Positions 7,828 to 16,594 of a DNA stretch of 64,000 nt are shown in pieces. Location: the NCBI RefSeq assembly GCF_023509035.1, contig NZ_CP075583.1, positions 3,472,001-3,536,000 of the forward strand, written 5' to 3'. The notes under the pieces were generated by a model. That model did no database searches. It was not told the origin of the DNA and saw nothing but the letters and a program-made list of their open reading frames with translations. Both the position numbers and the translations under genes were made by a program. The number at the start of each line of letters is the position of its first letter. Positions within the stretch are counted from its first letter, which is position 1. This stretch comes from Janthinobacterium lividum. Lineage in GTDB: Bacteria; Pseudomonadota; Gammaproteobacteria; Burkholderiales; Burkholderiaceae_D.

Positions 7828-9351
7828 ATGACTGTAGTTCAACAGGGCAGCATCAATACCACAGCACTTATCGTGCCCGATCTGTACGTCCAGATTGTTC
7901 CACCGAGCGTTGCGCTGCTCAACGGATTGCCGACCAATATCCTCGGCATCGTCGGCACGGCGACCTGGGGGCCGGTCAATGCGCCGGCGGTTATCGGCAG
8001 CATGGCCGACTATTCGCGCCAATTCGGTGCCATCATGCCGCGCAAGTACGATATGGGCACGGCCGTGGCCGCTGCAGTGCTGCAGGGAGCCAATAACTTC
8101 CGCTGTGTGCGCGTCACCGATGGCACCGATACTGCCGCCAGCGGCACGCTCACAGCCTCTTCAGCCGCAGATGCTACGGCTATTGCTGCCGCGATCAATG
8201 CCGGCCAGTCCGGCTTGCGCGGGCCGTCCCAGCTCGCGGTGGCCACTGCCGCCTTGGCAGTTGTCACCGTCACGTCCAAATATACTGGCACCCTCGGCAA
8301 TTCCATGGTGGTCTCGATCGGCGCCGGCAGCAAAGCGGCAACCAGTCGCGTCACGATCGCTCTGCCTGGCCAAGTCCCGGAAGTGTTTGACAACCTGGGC
8401 GTTGCCAGCGCGGCCGCCGCCACCGCTGCAGTTGCCGGCGGCACGGACGGCGCTACGACGATTACGGGAACTGTGCTGGTGGGCGTCGACACCGTGCCGC
8501 GCAAAGGCATGTACGCGCTCCGCAACACGGGTGTCTCTGTCGCCATGCTGAGCGACGTTGACGATTCTACTCAGTGGTCGACCCAAGTTGCATTCGGCTT
8601 GTCGGAAGGCGCGTATATGGTTCTGACGGGCCCGGCCGGCGATACCATCACCAATGCCGTGACGGCAAAGGCCTCGGCCGGCATCGACTCGTACGCGGCA
8701 AAACTGCTCTTCGGCGACTGGATTTACTTTAACGACACCGTCAACAGCCAGGTGCGCTTGATTTCGCCGCAGGCATTCAGCGCCGGCCGGCTGGCCAACC
8801 TGTCGCCCGAGCAGTCCAGTTTGAACAAGCCGATGTATGGCATCGTCGGCACGCAGAAATCGCAGCAAAACCTGGTGTATTCGAATGCTGAGCTGCAGCT
8901 GCTGGGGCAGGCAGGCATCGACGTCATTACGAATCCGATTCCTGCCGGAAACAGTTTCGGCGCGCGCTTCGGCCACAACACATCGAGTAATGCGGTCACC
9001 AACGGCGACAACTATACCCGCCTGACCAATTACATTGCGTACAGCCTTGATGCGGGCATGGGCCAATACATTGGCAAGCTGCAGTCGCCAAGCGTACGCC
9101 GCTCTGCATCCGCATCGATTTCGTCCTTGCTGGAAGGTATGAGCGGCCAGGGCATGATCGGCAGCGCAGACGGTAGCCAGCCCTACAGCGTGCAGATCAA
9201 TGATGCCAACAATTCGCAGGCGCGCGTCAGTTTGGGTTATATGCAAGCAGACGTAAAAGTTCGCTATTTGTCTGTCATTGAAAAGTTTATTGTGAATCTT
9301 GAAGGCGGGCAATCTGTGAGTATCAACAGGCAGTCTGTCGCCCTGGCATGA
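7828..9351 (+). CDS. Contractile tail sheath protein
   Basis: The 507-aa product is a tail sheath subunit, which wraps the tube and contracts to drive it through the cell envelope. Features of the family are the N-terminal IVPDLYVQIVPPS beta strand (residues 13-25), NILGIVGTATWGPVNAP (about 37-53), and a C-terminal domain with YIAYSLDAGMGQYIGKLQSP and then LGYMQADVKVRYLSVIEKF, ending in the strand that interlocks sheath subunits. The region at about 110-200 is an Ala/Thr/Gly-rich variable surface domain. It shows the phage is a myovirus-type prophage. An AGGAGCCG ribosome-binding site is present. The HNH gene overlaps its last codons without changing them. Confidence 0.9.
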   Translation: MTVVQQGSINTTALIVPDLYVQIVPPSVALLNGLPTNILGIVGTATWGPVNAPAVIGSMADYSRQFGAIMPRKYDMGTAVAAAVLQGANNFRCVRVTDGTDTAASGTLTASSAADATAIAAAINAGQSGLRGPSQLAVATAALAVVTVTSKYTGTLGNSMVVSIGAGSKAATSRVTIALPGQVPEVFDNLGVASAAAATAAVAGGTDGATTITGTVLVGVDTVPRKGMYALRNTGVSVAMLSDVDDSTQWSTQVAFGLSEGAYMVLTGPAGDTITNAVTAKASAGIDSYAAKLLFGDWIYFNDTVNSQVRLISPQAFSAGRLANLSPEQSSLNKPMYGIVGTQKSQQNLVYSNAELQLLGQAGIDVITNPIPAGNSFGARFGHNTSSNAVTNGDNYTRLTNYIAYSLDAGMGQYIGKLQSPSVRRSASASISSLLEGMSGQGMIGSADGSQPYSVQINDANNSQARVSLGYMQADVKVRYLSVIEKFIVNLEGGQSVSINRQSVALA

Positions 9352-9815
9352 TCGAAATCGCGCTCTCAAATGGCGGGCTGGCCAAGGTCGATGATAAGGA
9401 CTTTTTGAAAATCTCTCATCTGACCTGGTTCAAATCGAACAAAGGTTACGCGATCGCTAGCACTCACGTCGACGGGGCGATCGTCAACCTCTACATGCAT
9501 CGCGTCATCCTAGGGCTGGAAAATGACCTGATCGGCGACCATCGTAACGGCGATCGACTCGATAACACAAGGGCCAATCTTCGATCTTGCACGTACTCTC
9601 AGAACAATATGAATGCGCGCAAGCGGGGTGGCTGCACGTCAATCCAAAAGGGCGTGTACTGGTGCAAGCAAAAGTCGAAATGGCACGCGCGGATCAAATT
9701 GGATGGTAAGGCTCGCCATCTCGGATTCTTCTCTGATGAGGTGGACGCTGGCAAGGCCTACAACGCCGCCGCCGCCGCACTCTTCGGCCCCTTCGCAAAA
9801 CTTAACAACTTTTAG
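9348..9815 (+). CDS. HNH homing endonuclease with AP2 DNA-binding domain
   Basis: A 155-aa free-standing homing endonuclease. The HNH part spans about residues 45-80, with H51 (LYMHRVILG) and IGDHRNGDRLDNTRANLRSC giving the D-H and N residues of the fold. Then comes an AP2 DNA-binding domain at about 97-150 (IQKGVYWCKQKSKWHARIKL, then HLGFFSDEVDAGKAY). Such genes are selfish elements that cut an allele lacking them and spread by repair. It sits between sheath and tube genes and starts at an ATGA overlap with the sheath stop, so the invasion did not break either gene. Confidence 0.88.
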   Translation: MIEIALSNGGLAKVDDKDFLKISHLTWFKSNKGYAIASTHVDGAIVNLYMHRVILGLENDLIGDHRNGDRLDNTRANLRSCTYSQNNMNARKRGGCTSIQKGVYWCKQKSKWHARIKLDGKARHLGFFSDEVDAGKAYNAAAAALFGPFAKLNNF

Positions 9816-9824
9816 GAGATTCAC

Positions 9825-10256
9825 ATGCCGCTTAATGGCTACTCAGTCGGGCGCGATTTGTCGCTCGATATCATCGGGCCCAATGGGCCGATCAATCTCA
9901 ATCAGATCGTCGGCTTCACAGCTAAACCCGACGTCACAGACAAGAAAATCAAGGGCCTCGATGGCATTACCCGTCATCTGCGCTTTCCTGACGGCTGGTC
10001 GGGCTCGTTCGACCTGGAGCGCCAGAACAACGTCGTTGACGACTATTTTTCGACTCTGGAAGCGAACTATTACGCAGGCCTGAACGAAAACCCGGCCACG
10101 ATTACGGAGACTATCCAGGAAGTGGACGGCTCGGTTTCGCAGTATCGATTCCTGCAAGTACTGCTGACGCTGGAAGACGCCGGTAGCTTCAAGGGCGACG
10201 ATACCGTGCATCAGAAAGTGCGTTTCGTCGCTGCCCGCCGCGTAAAAGTCTCGTAA
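9825..10256 (+). CDS. Phage tail tube protein
   Basis: A 143-aa protein directly after the sheath (apart from the homing gene), in the place of the tail tube. It starts MPLNGYSVGRDLSLDIIGPN and is beta-rich, with VGFTAKPDVTDKKIKGLDGI, a central RFPDGWSGSFDLERQNNVVD, and a C-terminal TVHQKVRFVAARRVKVS strand. This pattern of alternating strands with one helix (VDDYFSTLEANYY) is normal for the gp19/FII-type tube fold. A TAGGAGATTCAC ribosome-binding site precedes the ATG. The exact Pfam family is not certain. Confidence 0.7.
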   Translation: MPLNGYSVGRDLSLDIIGPNGPINLNQIVGFTAKPDVTDKKIKGLDGITRHLRFPDGWSGSFDLERQNNVVDDYFSTLEANYYAGLNENPATITETIQEVDGSVSQYRFLQVLLTLEDAGSFKGDDTVHQKVRFVAARRVKVS

Positions 10257-10299
10257 TTCAACCGCTGCCGGGGAGGTCCGGCGGAAAACAAGGAATGCC

Positions 10300-10680
10300 A
10301 TGAATACCGAACAAGTAAAAGTGACCCTGCGCGAAGCGCCTGCAGCGCAAGTACTCGCCAAGGCGAATGAAGAGACGGTCGTCACCGATGCGCGAGGCCG
10401 CGTTATCAAGTTGAAGAAGCCAGGCGTGCTCGCGCAGTACCGCCTGATCGAGGCATTGGGCGACTCGGCTGCCAACCAGACCTATATGGGCATGGTCTTG
10501 CCGCTGATCTACGTCACCGCGATTGACGATCTGGCAGTGAACCCACCAAAGCTGAAAATGCACGTCGAGGCGCTTATTCAGCAGCTGGACGAGGACGGCA
10601 TCGAGGCCGTCATGAAGCACGTCCAGGAAACCTACGGCAAGACGGATCCGGACGCTGACAAGGCGGAATTAAAAAAGTAG
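10300..10680 (+). CDS. Tail assembly chaperone, short form (G)
   Basis: The 126-aa frame-0 product, MNTEQVKVTLREAPAAQVLA onward, occupies the slot between tube and tape measure where tail assembly chaperones lie. The chaperone binds the tape measure protein during tail assembly and is not part of the virion. The C-terminus is charged (KTDPDADKAELKK) and ends at a TAG directly after a slippery AAAAAAG heptamer. A second product is made by frameshifting (next entry), as for lambda G and GT and in most long-tailed phages. Confidence 0.8.
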   Translation: MNTEQVKVTLREAPAAQVLAKANEETVVTDARGRVIKLKKPGVLAQYRLIEALGDSAANQTYMGMVLPLIYVTAIDDLAVNPPKLKMHVEALIQQLDEDGIEAVMKHVQETYGKTDPDADKAELKK

Positions 10681-10850
10681 TCCGGGCCGGCCCGATTCGC
10701 GAATGCCTGTTTCTGGTAAAGAACCATGTGCCATTTGATACTGCGTTCGGGCTGGATGACATTACGCGAACGGGCTGGTGCATCATTTTTTCTGAAATGG
10801 ACGGTGCGAAATTCAATTTTCACACCATGGCCTACGAGGAGCAGACATGA
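10300..10850 (+). CDS. Tail assembly chaperone, -1 frameshift fusion (GT)
   Basis: Slipping back one base at 10671-10677 (A AAA AAG, in frame 0 read tta aaa aag) avoids the TAG at 10678 and gives a 57-residue extension, VVRAGPIRECLFLVKNHVPF onward to KFNFHTMAYEEQT, ending with TGA at 10848-10850. The fusion is 183 aa. The extension has clear protein character and fills what would otherwise be a 166-bp non-coding gap. Its stop overlaps the next gene's ATG (ATGA), which supports translation of that frame. A 12-bp palindrome (10683-10694) 5 nt beyond the slip site could be the stimulatory structure. Confidence 0.85.
10671..10677 (+). promoter_or_regulatory. Slippery heptamer for -1 programmed frameshifting
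   Basis: AAAAAAG fits the X XXY YYZ rule in the correct phase relative to the chaperone frame, and is followed at once by the frame-0 stop and by a GC palindrome (CGGGCCGGCCCG at 10683-10694). Confidence 0.85.
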
Positions 10851-11323
10851 AGGAATTCTCAAGCATTGGTGCGATGGTTGCTCATCTCGCTACGCTGGCG
10901 GCAGCCCAGAATCTCGCTCTTCACCACGGTTTAAAGAAGTGCGCTGTGGCCATCGAAGTAACGGCGGAGAGCGAATTTGGCCACTATCAGGGGGAGGTGG
11001 CACCGTTCGCTGGCTGGCCGGAATTGGCTGAGAGCACCAAAGAGGACCGGGTAGCGAAGGGCTTTACCGAGAACGATCCGCTGCTGCGCACGGGCAAGCT
11101 GCAAAAGTCGGTGAGCCATCAAATCTCAGGCTTAACGGCAGTTATTGGCTCCGACAGCGAGGTTATGGTCTACCAGGAGCTGGGCACGGACAAGATTCCA
11201 CCGCGTGCCGTGCTTGGCCCTGCAGCGATACGCAATAAGAAATTGGTACGGAAAATTCTTGGCCATGCGACAGCGGAGGGGCTGCTGTACGGGGCAGGCG
11301 CTACGTTGGCAAGATTGTCGTGA
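10847..11323 (+). CDS. Phage minor tail / HK97 gp10-like protein
   Basis: A 158-aa protein, MKEFSSIGAMVAHLATLAAA onward. The segment GFTENDPLLRTGKLQKSVSH followed by a short beta region and MVYQELGTDKIPPRAVLGPA resembles the 'LR.G.L..SI........V.....YA..HEFG....PPRPFL' signature of phage virion-morphogenesis / gp10-type tail proteins. It follows the chaperone pair with an ATGA overlap to the frameshift product. Probable role is tail completion, but a gp10-like gene this late (after the chaperones) is not the most common order. Confidence 0.65.
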   Translation: MKEFSSIGAMVAHLATLAAAQNLALHHGLKKCAVAIEVTAESEFGHYQGEVAPFAGWPELAESTKEDRVAKGFTENDPLLRTGKLQKSVSHQISGLTAVIGSDSEVMVYQELGTDKIPPRAVLGPAAIRNKKLVRKILGHATAEGLLYGAGATLARLS

Positions 11324-11555
11324 TAGCGATGTAGAGGGCAAACAAAGCCCCGACTAGTCCGATCAGTCCAATTAGAAAAAGCGCCATAGATAAAAGTACC
11401 AGGTCTAACCGCTGGCCAATTGTCATTTTATGCTCAAAGCTTGCCCCTCTTTTTGACGCTCTGCGCGTGACGGCGTCAGCTGGCCTGATGTTGGGGTACT
11501 GAACCCAAGACACCCGGTCAGCGAGCCATTCTTGGATTCGGTGAGAGCGATTCAT
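11301..11555 (-). CDS. Small antisense-oriented membrane protein inside the tail operon
   Basis: An 84-aa minus-strand gene in the 250-bp gap between two plus-strand tail genes. The N-terminal 45 residues are basic and polar; residues about 50-80 (LVLLSMALFLIGLIGLVGAL, then FALYIAITTI) form one long or two short membrane helices. A GAGGA ribosome-binding site lies 5 nt before the ATG. Because it opposes the late operon, it would be expressed from the prophage rather than during lytic growth. That is the pattern of lysogenic-conversion or superinfection-exclusion genes, but the function is inference and no family is recognised. Confidence 0.5.
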   Translation of the reverse strand: MNRSHRIQEWLADRVSWVQYPNIRPADAVTRRASKRGASFEHKMTIGQRLDLVLLSMALFLIGLIGLVGALFALYIAITTILPT

Positions 11556-11574
11556 GTTTCCTCAAGGATTTTAA

Positions 11575-13457
11575 ATGTTCGAAGCCTATACAATCGGCAT
11601 AAAAATGTCGCTGCTGAATGGCGTCAGCTCCGGATTAATGCTGATGAGCCGTGATTTCGCTAAAACCGAAGCACAAGCGACGCTTCTCGAGCGCCGTCTC
11701 AATAGTATCAAAAAAGACGCCCTTAAAGGCGGCCTAATGCTTGGAGTAGGAGTGGGCATGCTGGCACTTCTCAAGGCTCCCATGGATGCTGCCCGTCAGT
11801 ATGAATTGGCGTTCACGAAGTTCAAAACACTCAATTTAGGCGAGTCAGTTAATAAGCAGGCCGATCAGTTTGCACGTGGCGCCAATTTAATCGGCGTCAG
11901 CAGCAAGGATTTGATGACAACATTATCCGAATCCGTGGGGCTGTTTGGTGGGTTTGATGTGGCGAAGAAGTTGGCACCGCATCTGGCTAATTTGAACAAA
12001 GCGAACAGCGCAATTTTCGGTGGGAAATTGGATCACATTGACGAGGGAAGCACGCGCGCGTTAATGAAGTTCATCGATCGCAGGGGCGGGACTCATGATG
12101 AGGGAACCTTTTTGCGAAATCTTGACCTTGCTCAAAGGATGGTTACCGGATCTGGCGGTTTTGTTAAATTTCGAGACCTCGACCAGTTTTCGCAACAAGG
12201 CGGAACAGCCTTCCGAGGCTTGTCTGATCAAGGGATTCTGAACATGTCGTTGCTCTTACAGGAGCAAGGCGGTGCTCGTGCAGGTACGTCGCTCATGTCG
12301 TTGTACCAAAACCTAATAGCTGGCCGGACTCCCAAGAAGACAATGGGGCTTCTGCAGGAAATGGGACTGGCCAAGCTGAGTACAGAAACGCACGGCTCAG
12401 TTGGCGGGAAACCATTGAAGGCTATGGTAATGAAGGATATCAAGGGGGGCGAGTTGCTTCAGGCGAATCCACCTGAGTGGATTCGGACCGTATTCCTCCC
12501 GGCACTGCAGGCAAATGGAGTTACATCTGAAGCGCAAATTCTTAAGCGCACGAATGACCTAATTTCAAATCGGACAGCATCAAACCAGGCATCCATTATG
12601 GGTACGCAGATCCTTCAAATGATCCGCGACGCGAACTTGGCAAAAAATGCAATGGGGGCCAACCAAACCATCCAAGCATACAAAAACGATCCGAATAGCA
12701 AGTTTGCTGATCTCCAAGCGAAATACAACGGCCTGATGGTCGAACTGGGGTTGGTCGTGCTACCCATGGCCATCAAGGCGCTACAAGTGCTAACGCCGCA
12801 ACTTCGAGGCTTCGGAGAGTGGATACGAGAAAACCCGAGAACCGTGAAGCTTCTTGCCTCGGCCTTCGTGGGACTCGCTGCAAGTCTTGCTATCCGCGGC
12901 ACAATTTTGCTTCTTAGCGCAGGCTTTCGCACTCTTGGTCTGGCATTGACTCTTGGCACAGGATTATCATTGCCTGCTAGCATAAGCGCGCTTGGAGTCG
13001 CGGCAGCAGGCCTGGCAGCCCCAATCGCCATTGCAGTTCTTGCCATCGGAACTATTGCCGGCGCGCTGTATGCATTTCGCCCTATTACAAAGGCCGAAAT
13101 CGAGGCAGCGAAGTTCGAAGGGGGCGCGAAGTTAAGCGCTTCCGCTGCAGCACGCATCGCCAAAGGAGAGCTTGCAGTGCCGTCTCTTCCAGTGGCTCCT
13201 CGCATTCCCACTGTGCGATATGGCGCCCCTATGGTTGCCATATCGCAAGGCCCTACGGTTACTTCCCCCTTGTTGAAAACGCGATTGCAAGCACGACTCA
13301 GCGTACCGGCATGGTCGAAACGAATATTCATATTGATGGCGTGAGAATAGGCAAAGCGGTCACCGCCTACCAGACCAAGGTTTCGGCCGGGCCGCAGACC
13401 GGAATTGGGCGCTTTGATTCCTCAATGGCAGCACCACAACCAGGGATATCACGATGA
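11575..13457 (+). pseudogene. Tail tape measure protein, single-base frameshift near the 3' end
   Basis: The tape measure sets tail length and is ejected with DNA. The N-terminal ~590 codons read as a typical tape measure: helical start (MLMSRDFAKTEAQATLLERR), early hydrophobic stretch (GGLMLGVGVGMLALL, near residue 55), then a large hydrophobic block at about 420-510. The frame then ends early at 13344. One missing base in the C5 run at 13265-13269 would restore the -1 frame, which continues SPLVENAIASTTQRTGMVET, NIHIDGVRIGKAV and GRFDSSMAAPQPG, a normal tape-measure tail, and stops at 13455-13457 in an ATGA overlap with the next gene. Repaired length is about 627 aa. Sequencing error or a real mutation are both possible. 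Confidence 0.85.
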
Positions 13458-14413
13458 AGCCTGACACTTACATGCAGCTCGGCGACATGCAGCTGTCGCG
13501 CTTCGAGGTGCCGGAATCGATCGGCTTTGGTGGCGAGCAGGCACTCGCTGTGCATGAGCTGACCGGTGGCAGGCGTGTTGTTGATGCGATGGGGCGCCAG
13601 GACCGCCCTCTGGAATGGTCGGGCCTGTTCATCGGCGAGAACGCCAGCGAGCGCGCTCGCTACCTGAACGCGCTGCGGATCGCCGGCAAGCAGGTCAACG
13701 TGTCTTGGGCTGAGTTCGCTTACAAGGTGGTCATTCGGTCTGCATTGCTCGACTACCGGCGTGCTTACGAGATCCCGTACACGATTTCGTGCACCGTCAT
13801 CGAAGACCTGACAATCCCGGTGTCGGAGCTGACGGCATTGTCCATCGACACCGCCATTAGCGACGACATGGACGCAGCGAATGCGCTGGGCGACCAGATC
13901 GGCGATGGCCCGCTGTCGACGATGCTGGGCACGCTCAATTCCACCATCAAATCCGTGTCGTCCTTTGCCGGTGCGGCGCAGAGCACGATCACCAGCGTAC
14001 TGGGCCCCGTCCTGGCCGTACAGTCGCGCGTCTCGGCGCTGATCGCCGCGACAGGCAACACGATCTCGAATATTTCGACGGTCGGCGGCGTGCTGCCGAA
14101 TAACCCGATCGCGACGCAGGCCGCCAAGCTTTCCCGCCAAGTGGCGGGCTTTACGCAACTGCCGCTGCTGCTCAACCTGCAGTCGACGGTGGGGCGCATG
14201 GGCGCGAACCTGGGCGCGGTGTCCGGCGCTGGGACCAGCATCACTACCGCCGGCGGCAACCTGTTCGCCATGGCATCCAAGGCCTACGGCGATGCCTCGA
14301 AATGGGTAGGTATCGCCCGGGCCAATAAAATCAGCGACCCGGCGCTGACCGGCGTGCAAACAATCATCGTCCCGCGCGTGCCGGGGGATACGGGGGGTAT
14401 CAATGCCGGTTAA
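13454..14413 (+). CDS. Baseplate/hub protein, Mu gp43-like (DNA-circularisation N type)
   Basis: A 319-aa protein starting MKPDTYMQLGDMQLSRFEVP, followed by FGGEQALAVHELTGGRRVVD. This N-terminal domain (about 1-110) is like the small tail proteins of the P2 gpU / Mu gp43 type that cap the tape measure end of the tail. The remainder is Ser/Thr/Ala-rich helix. It is coupled to the tape measure (ATGA) and to the hub gene (overlap of 11 bp). In Mu-like modules this gene precedes the gp44 hub, as here. The family assignment is by order and style. Confidence 0.65.
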   Translation: MKPDTYMQLGDMQLSRFEVPESIGFGGEQALAVHELTGGRRVVDAMGRQDRPLEWSGLFIGENASERARYLNALRIAGKQVNVSWAEFAYKVVIRSALLDYRRAYEIPYTISCTVIEDLTIPVSELTALSIDTAISDDMDAANALGDQIGDGPLSTMLGTLNSTIKSVSSFAGAAQSTITSVLGPVLAVQSRVSALIAATGNTISNISTVGGVLPNNPIATQAAKLSRQVAGFTQLPLLLNLQSTVGRMGANLGAVSGAGTSITTAGGNLFAMASKAYGDASKWVGIARANKISDPALTGVQTIIVPRVPGDTGGINAG

Positions 14414-15518
14414 TCCAGATGCGGTATCCGCTGCGCGCCAGCCGCGCGGCATTGTCAATGTGGGCGGCGTACGCGTCGACGGCTGGGTGCGGTTCGAGGC
14501 CGACAACAACACGTTCAGCGAGGCCGACACATTCCGCGTGGTGTTCGCGCTGTCGGCGCTGCCGACCGCCTACGGCGATTCATTTTGGGCATCGCAGTCC
14601 GAAGTGTTTGTCGAGGTGTTCGCCGGCTTCCCGGCCGACGCCGAGCACTATAGCGCTCAGGAGTTGCGGAGTTGGGTCTACGGGCGCGTCGATGACGTCG
14701 AGTTTGACCCGGTCGCGCGCACAGTGGTTGTCTCAGGGCGCGACCTGACTGCCATCCTGATCGACGCACGGACCATGGAGTCGTTCCAGAACCTGACCGC
14801 GTCCCAGGTGGCCACAAAGCTGGCGTTGCGCCATGGCTTTACACCAGTGGTCACGGCGACAAGGGACATGGTCGGCAGCTACTACGAGACGGACACGATC
14901 AAGGTCAACACGCAGCGCAGCGAGTGGGATATTTTGACGACGCTGGCGGCAGCCGAGGGCTTTACTTGCTTCGTGCGGGGCAAGGAACTGCACTTCGAAC
15001 CGATTGCGCCGGCGCCAGTTGACAGCTACGCGCTGAAATGGGAGGCGCCGAACGAACAAACGGGCGCCTACAGCTTCAACGGCAAGGCCATCAGCTTCCG
15101 CCGCGCGCTGAGCATCGCCCGCGGCGTGGTAGTAGAGGTGACCTACACCGTACCGAACAAAAAAGGCACGTTCCGTGTGCGCTATCCGAGCAAGGCCGCC
15201 GATATCAAAGTGGGGCAGAGCGCCGCTTCGGCGCAACTCTACCGCATCACCATGCTCGGTACCAGCCCACAGGGCGCGCTGAATCGGGCGCAGCGTGAGC
15301 ACGCCGCAATCACGAAGCACGAGGTCAAAATGGTGGCAAGCCTGCCGGCCGACGACATCCTGACGACGACGAACATCATCACAGTGACCGGCACCGGTAC
15401 TGCGTTTGATCAAACCTATTATCCGGAGAGCATCATGCGCGAAATGGATGTCAGTACCGGCTATTCGATGACTGTGCACGCGAAAAACCATTCGCCGGAA
15501 ACGGTCGTGGCGATATGA
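14403..15518 (+). CDS. Baseplate hub protein, Mu gp44 / P2 gpD-like
   Basis: A 371-aa protein of the T4 gp27-like hub family. The N-terminal beta region contains VRFEADNNTFSEADTFRVVF and a later FVEVFAGFP strand; the middle contains VVVSGRDLTAILIDARTMES, a segment conserved in late-control-D type hubs. The C-terminal part has YAVKW-like and QAEA-type strands, including RVRYPSKAADIKVGQSAA. It forms the trimeric ring that joins tail tube to the central spike. It overlaps the spike gene by 4 bp. In place and size it matches Mu gp44. Confidence 0.82.
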   Translation: MPVNPDAVSAARQPRGIVNVGGVRVDGWVRFEADNNTFSEADTFRVVFALSALPTAYGDSFWASQSEVFVEVFAGFPADAEHYSAQELRSWVYGRVDDVEFDPVARTVVVSGRDLTAILIDARTMESFQNLTASQVATKLALRHGFTPVVTATRDMVGSYYETDTIKVNTQRSEWDILTTLAAAEGFTCFVRGKELHFEPIAPAPVDSYALKWEAPNEQTGAYSFNGKAISFRRALSIARGVVVEVTYTVPNKKGTFRVRYPSKAADIKVGQSAASAQLYRITMLGTSPQGALNRAQREHAAITKHEVKMVASLPADDILTTTNIITVTGTGTAFDQTYYPESIMREMDVSTGYSMTVHAKNHSPETVVAI

Positions 15519-16186
15519 GGGGCATGCTCAACGCGATGCGCCAGCAGGCACAGGCTGCTCTCGGCGACGTGGCGCTGCCGAGCACGGGCATCGTGCGCAG
15601 CTACGACCCGGTGAAATACGCAGTGCGCCTGGAGTTGCAGCCGCAGGGCAACATGACTGGCTGGATCCCGTTATTGACGCCCTGGGTGGGCAACGGCTGG
15701 GGCATGTTCTGCCCGCCGACCATCGGCGACCTGGTCGAGGTCACGTTTTTGAATGGCGACATCAATTCCGGCGTGGCCGGCCTTCGCGCCTTCAACGACC
15801 AGGACTTGCCGTTGCCGGTGCCGTCCGGCGAGTTCTGGCTGGTGCATGCCGCTGGCGCGTTACTCAAGTTGAACAACGACGGCAAGGTGCTGATCAATTC
15901 CCAGATCGAAATCGACGCCACAGCGCCAACCGTGCAAATCACCGCGGCGGGCGCCGTCAACATCGTCGCCGCCACGGCTTCCGTCACGGCGACAACGTCG
16001 GCATCGGTGACGGCACCGAGCATCACGCTGGGCGCGGCGGCGCAGACGCTGAAAAGCTTCATCACCGACGCGTTCATTTCGCTGTTCAACGGGCACACGC
16101 ACAACGATCCGCACGGCGGCGTCTCGGGCGCGCCGAATCAGCCGATGACGGCCGCCCACGCGACCACCACAGTAAAGGGCGGCTAA
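15515..16186 (+). CDS. Baseplate central spike, gpV/gp45-like
   Basis: A 223-aa spike protein. Residues about 20-100 form the OB-fold (TGIVRSYDPVKYAVRLELQP, then PPTIGDLVEVTFLNGD). Next comes the beta-helix made of short repeats (ITAAGAVNIVAATASVTATT and so on, about 140-180), and the tip carries GHTHNDPHGG, a His-x-His pattern like the metal-binding apex of P2 gpV and Mu gp45. The spike pierces the outer membrane on contraction. GTG or ATG start choice: the ATG at 15515 overlaps the hub stop (ATGA). Confidence 0.85.
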   Translation: MRGMLNAMRQQAQAALGDVALPSTGIVRSYDPVKYAVRLELQPQGNMTGWIPLLTPWVGNGWGMFCPPTIGDLVEVTFLNGDINSGVAGLRAFNDQDLPLPVPSGEFWLVHAAGALLKLNNDGKVLINSQIEIDATAPTVQITAAGAVNIVAATASVTATTSASVTAPSITLGAAAQTLKSFITDAFISLFNGHTHNDPHGGVSGAPNQPMTAAHATTTVKGG

Positions 16187-16587
16187 TGTCGGATCTATTC
16201 CACTATTTCGGCGGCGACCTGTCTCGGTCGTCCACTGGCGATCTGCTCAAGGTGGACGGCACAGGGGAGGGCGTGCAGCGCGTGCTGCGCCGGCTGCTGA
16301 CGAACCCGGCTCTGATCGATGCTGACGGCAACACGCTGATCCAGGGCGACTACATCTTCCATCCCGAATACGGCGCCGGCCTGCCGCGCATGATCGGCGA
16401 CACCGTGGACATCCCAAAAATCAAGGGGCGCATCCAGGGGCAGATGTTTCTCGAGGCGTGCGTCGCGCGCAGCCCGGCGCCGATCATCATGGTGACCGAG
16501 ATCCTGGGCGGCGTGTCGGTCGATATCCGCTACAACGATGCGCAGACCGGGACGCCGGCGGCGCTCGCGTTCGATGTAACCAAATAG
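16186..16587 (+). CDS. Baseplate protein, Mu gp46-like (gp25/gpW class)
   Basis: A 133-aa protein, MSDLFHYFGGDLSRSSTGDL onward. The segment GVQRVLRRLLTNPALIDADG followed by GDYIFHPEYGAGLPRMIGD is diagnostic in type for the gp46 family found after the spike in Mu-like baseplates. It is a wedge component that links the hub to the gpJ-type protein. One-base overlap with the spike stop and 7-nt spacing to the next gene keep it in the operon. Confidence 0.78.
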   Translation: MSDLFHYFGGDLSRSSTGDLLKVDGTGEGVQRVLRRLLTNPALIDADGNTLIQGDYIFHPEYGAGLPRMIGDTVDIPKIKGRIQGQMFLEACVARSPAPIIMVTEILGGVSVDIRYNDAQTGTPAALAFDVTK

Positions 16588-16594
16588 GGCGACC

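Noticed and set aside
13265..13269. The tape measure frameshift as a programmed slip site
   Set aside because: TTCCCCCTTG does not fit the X XXY YYZ rule in the right phase, and similar one-base losses in C5/G5 runs occur in unrelated genes of this window.
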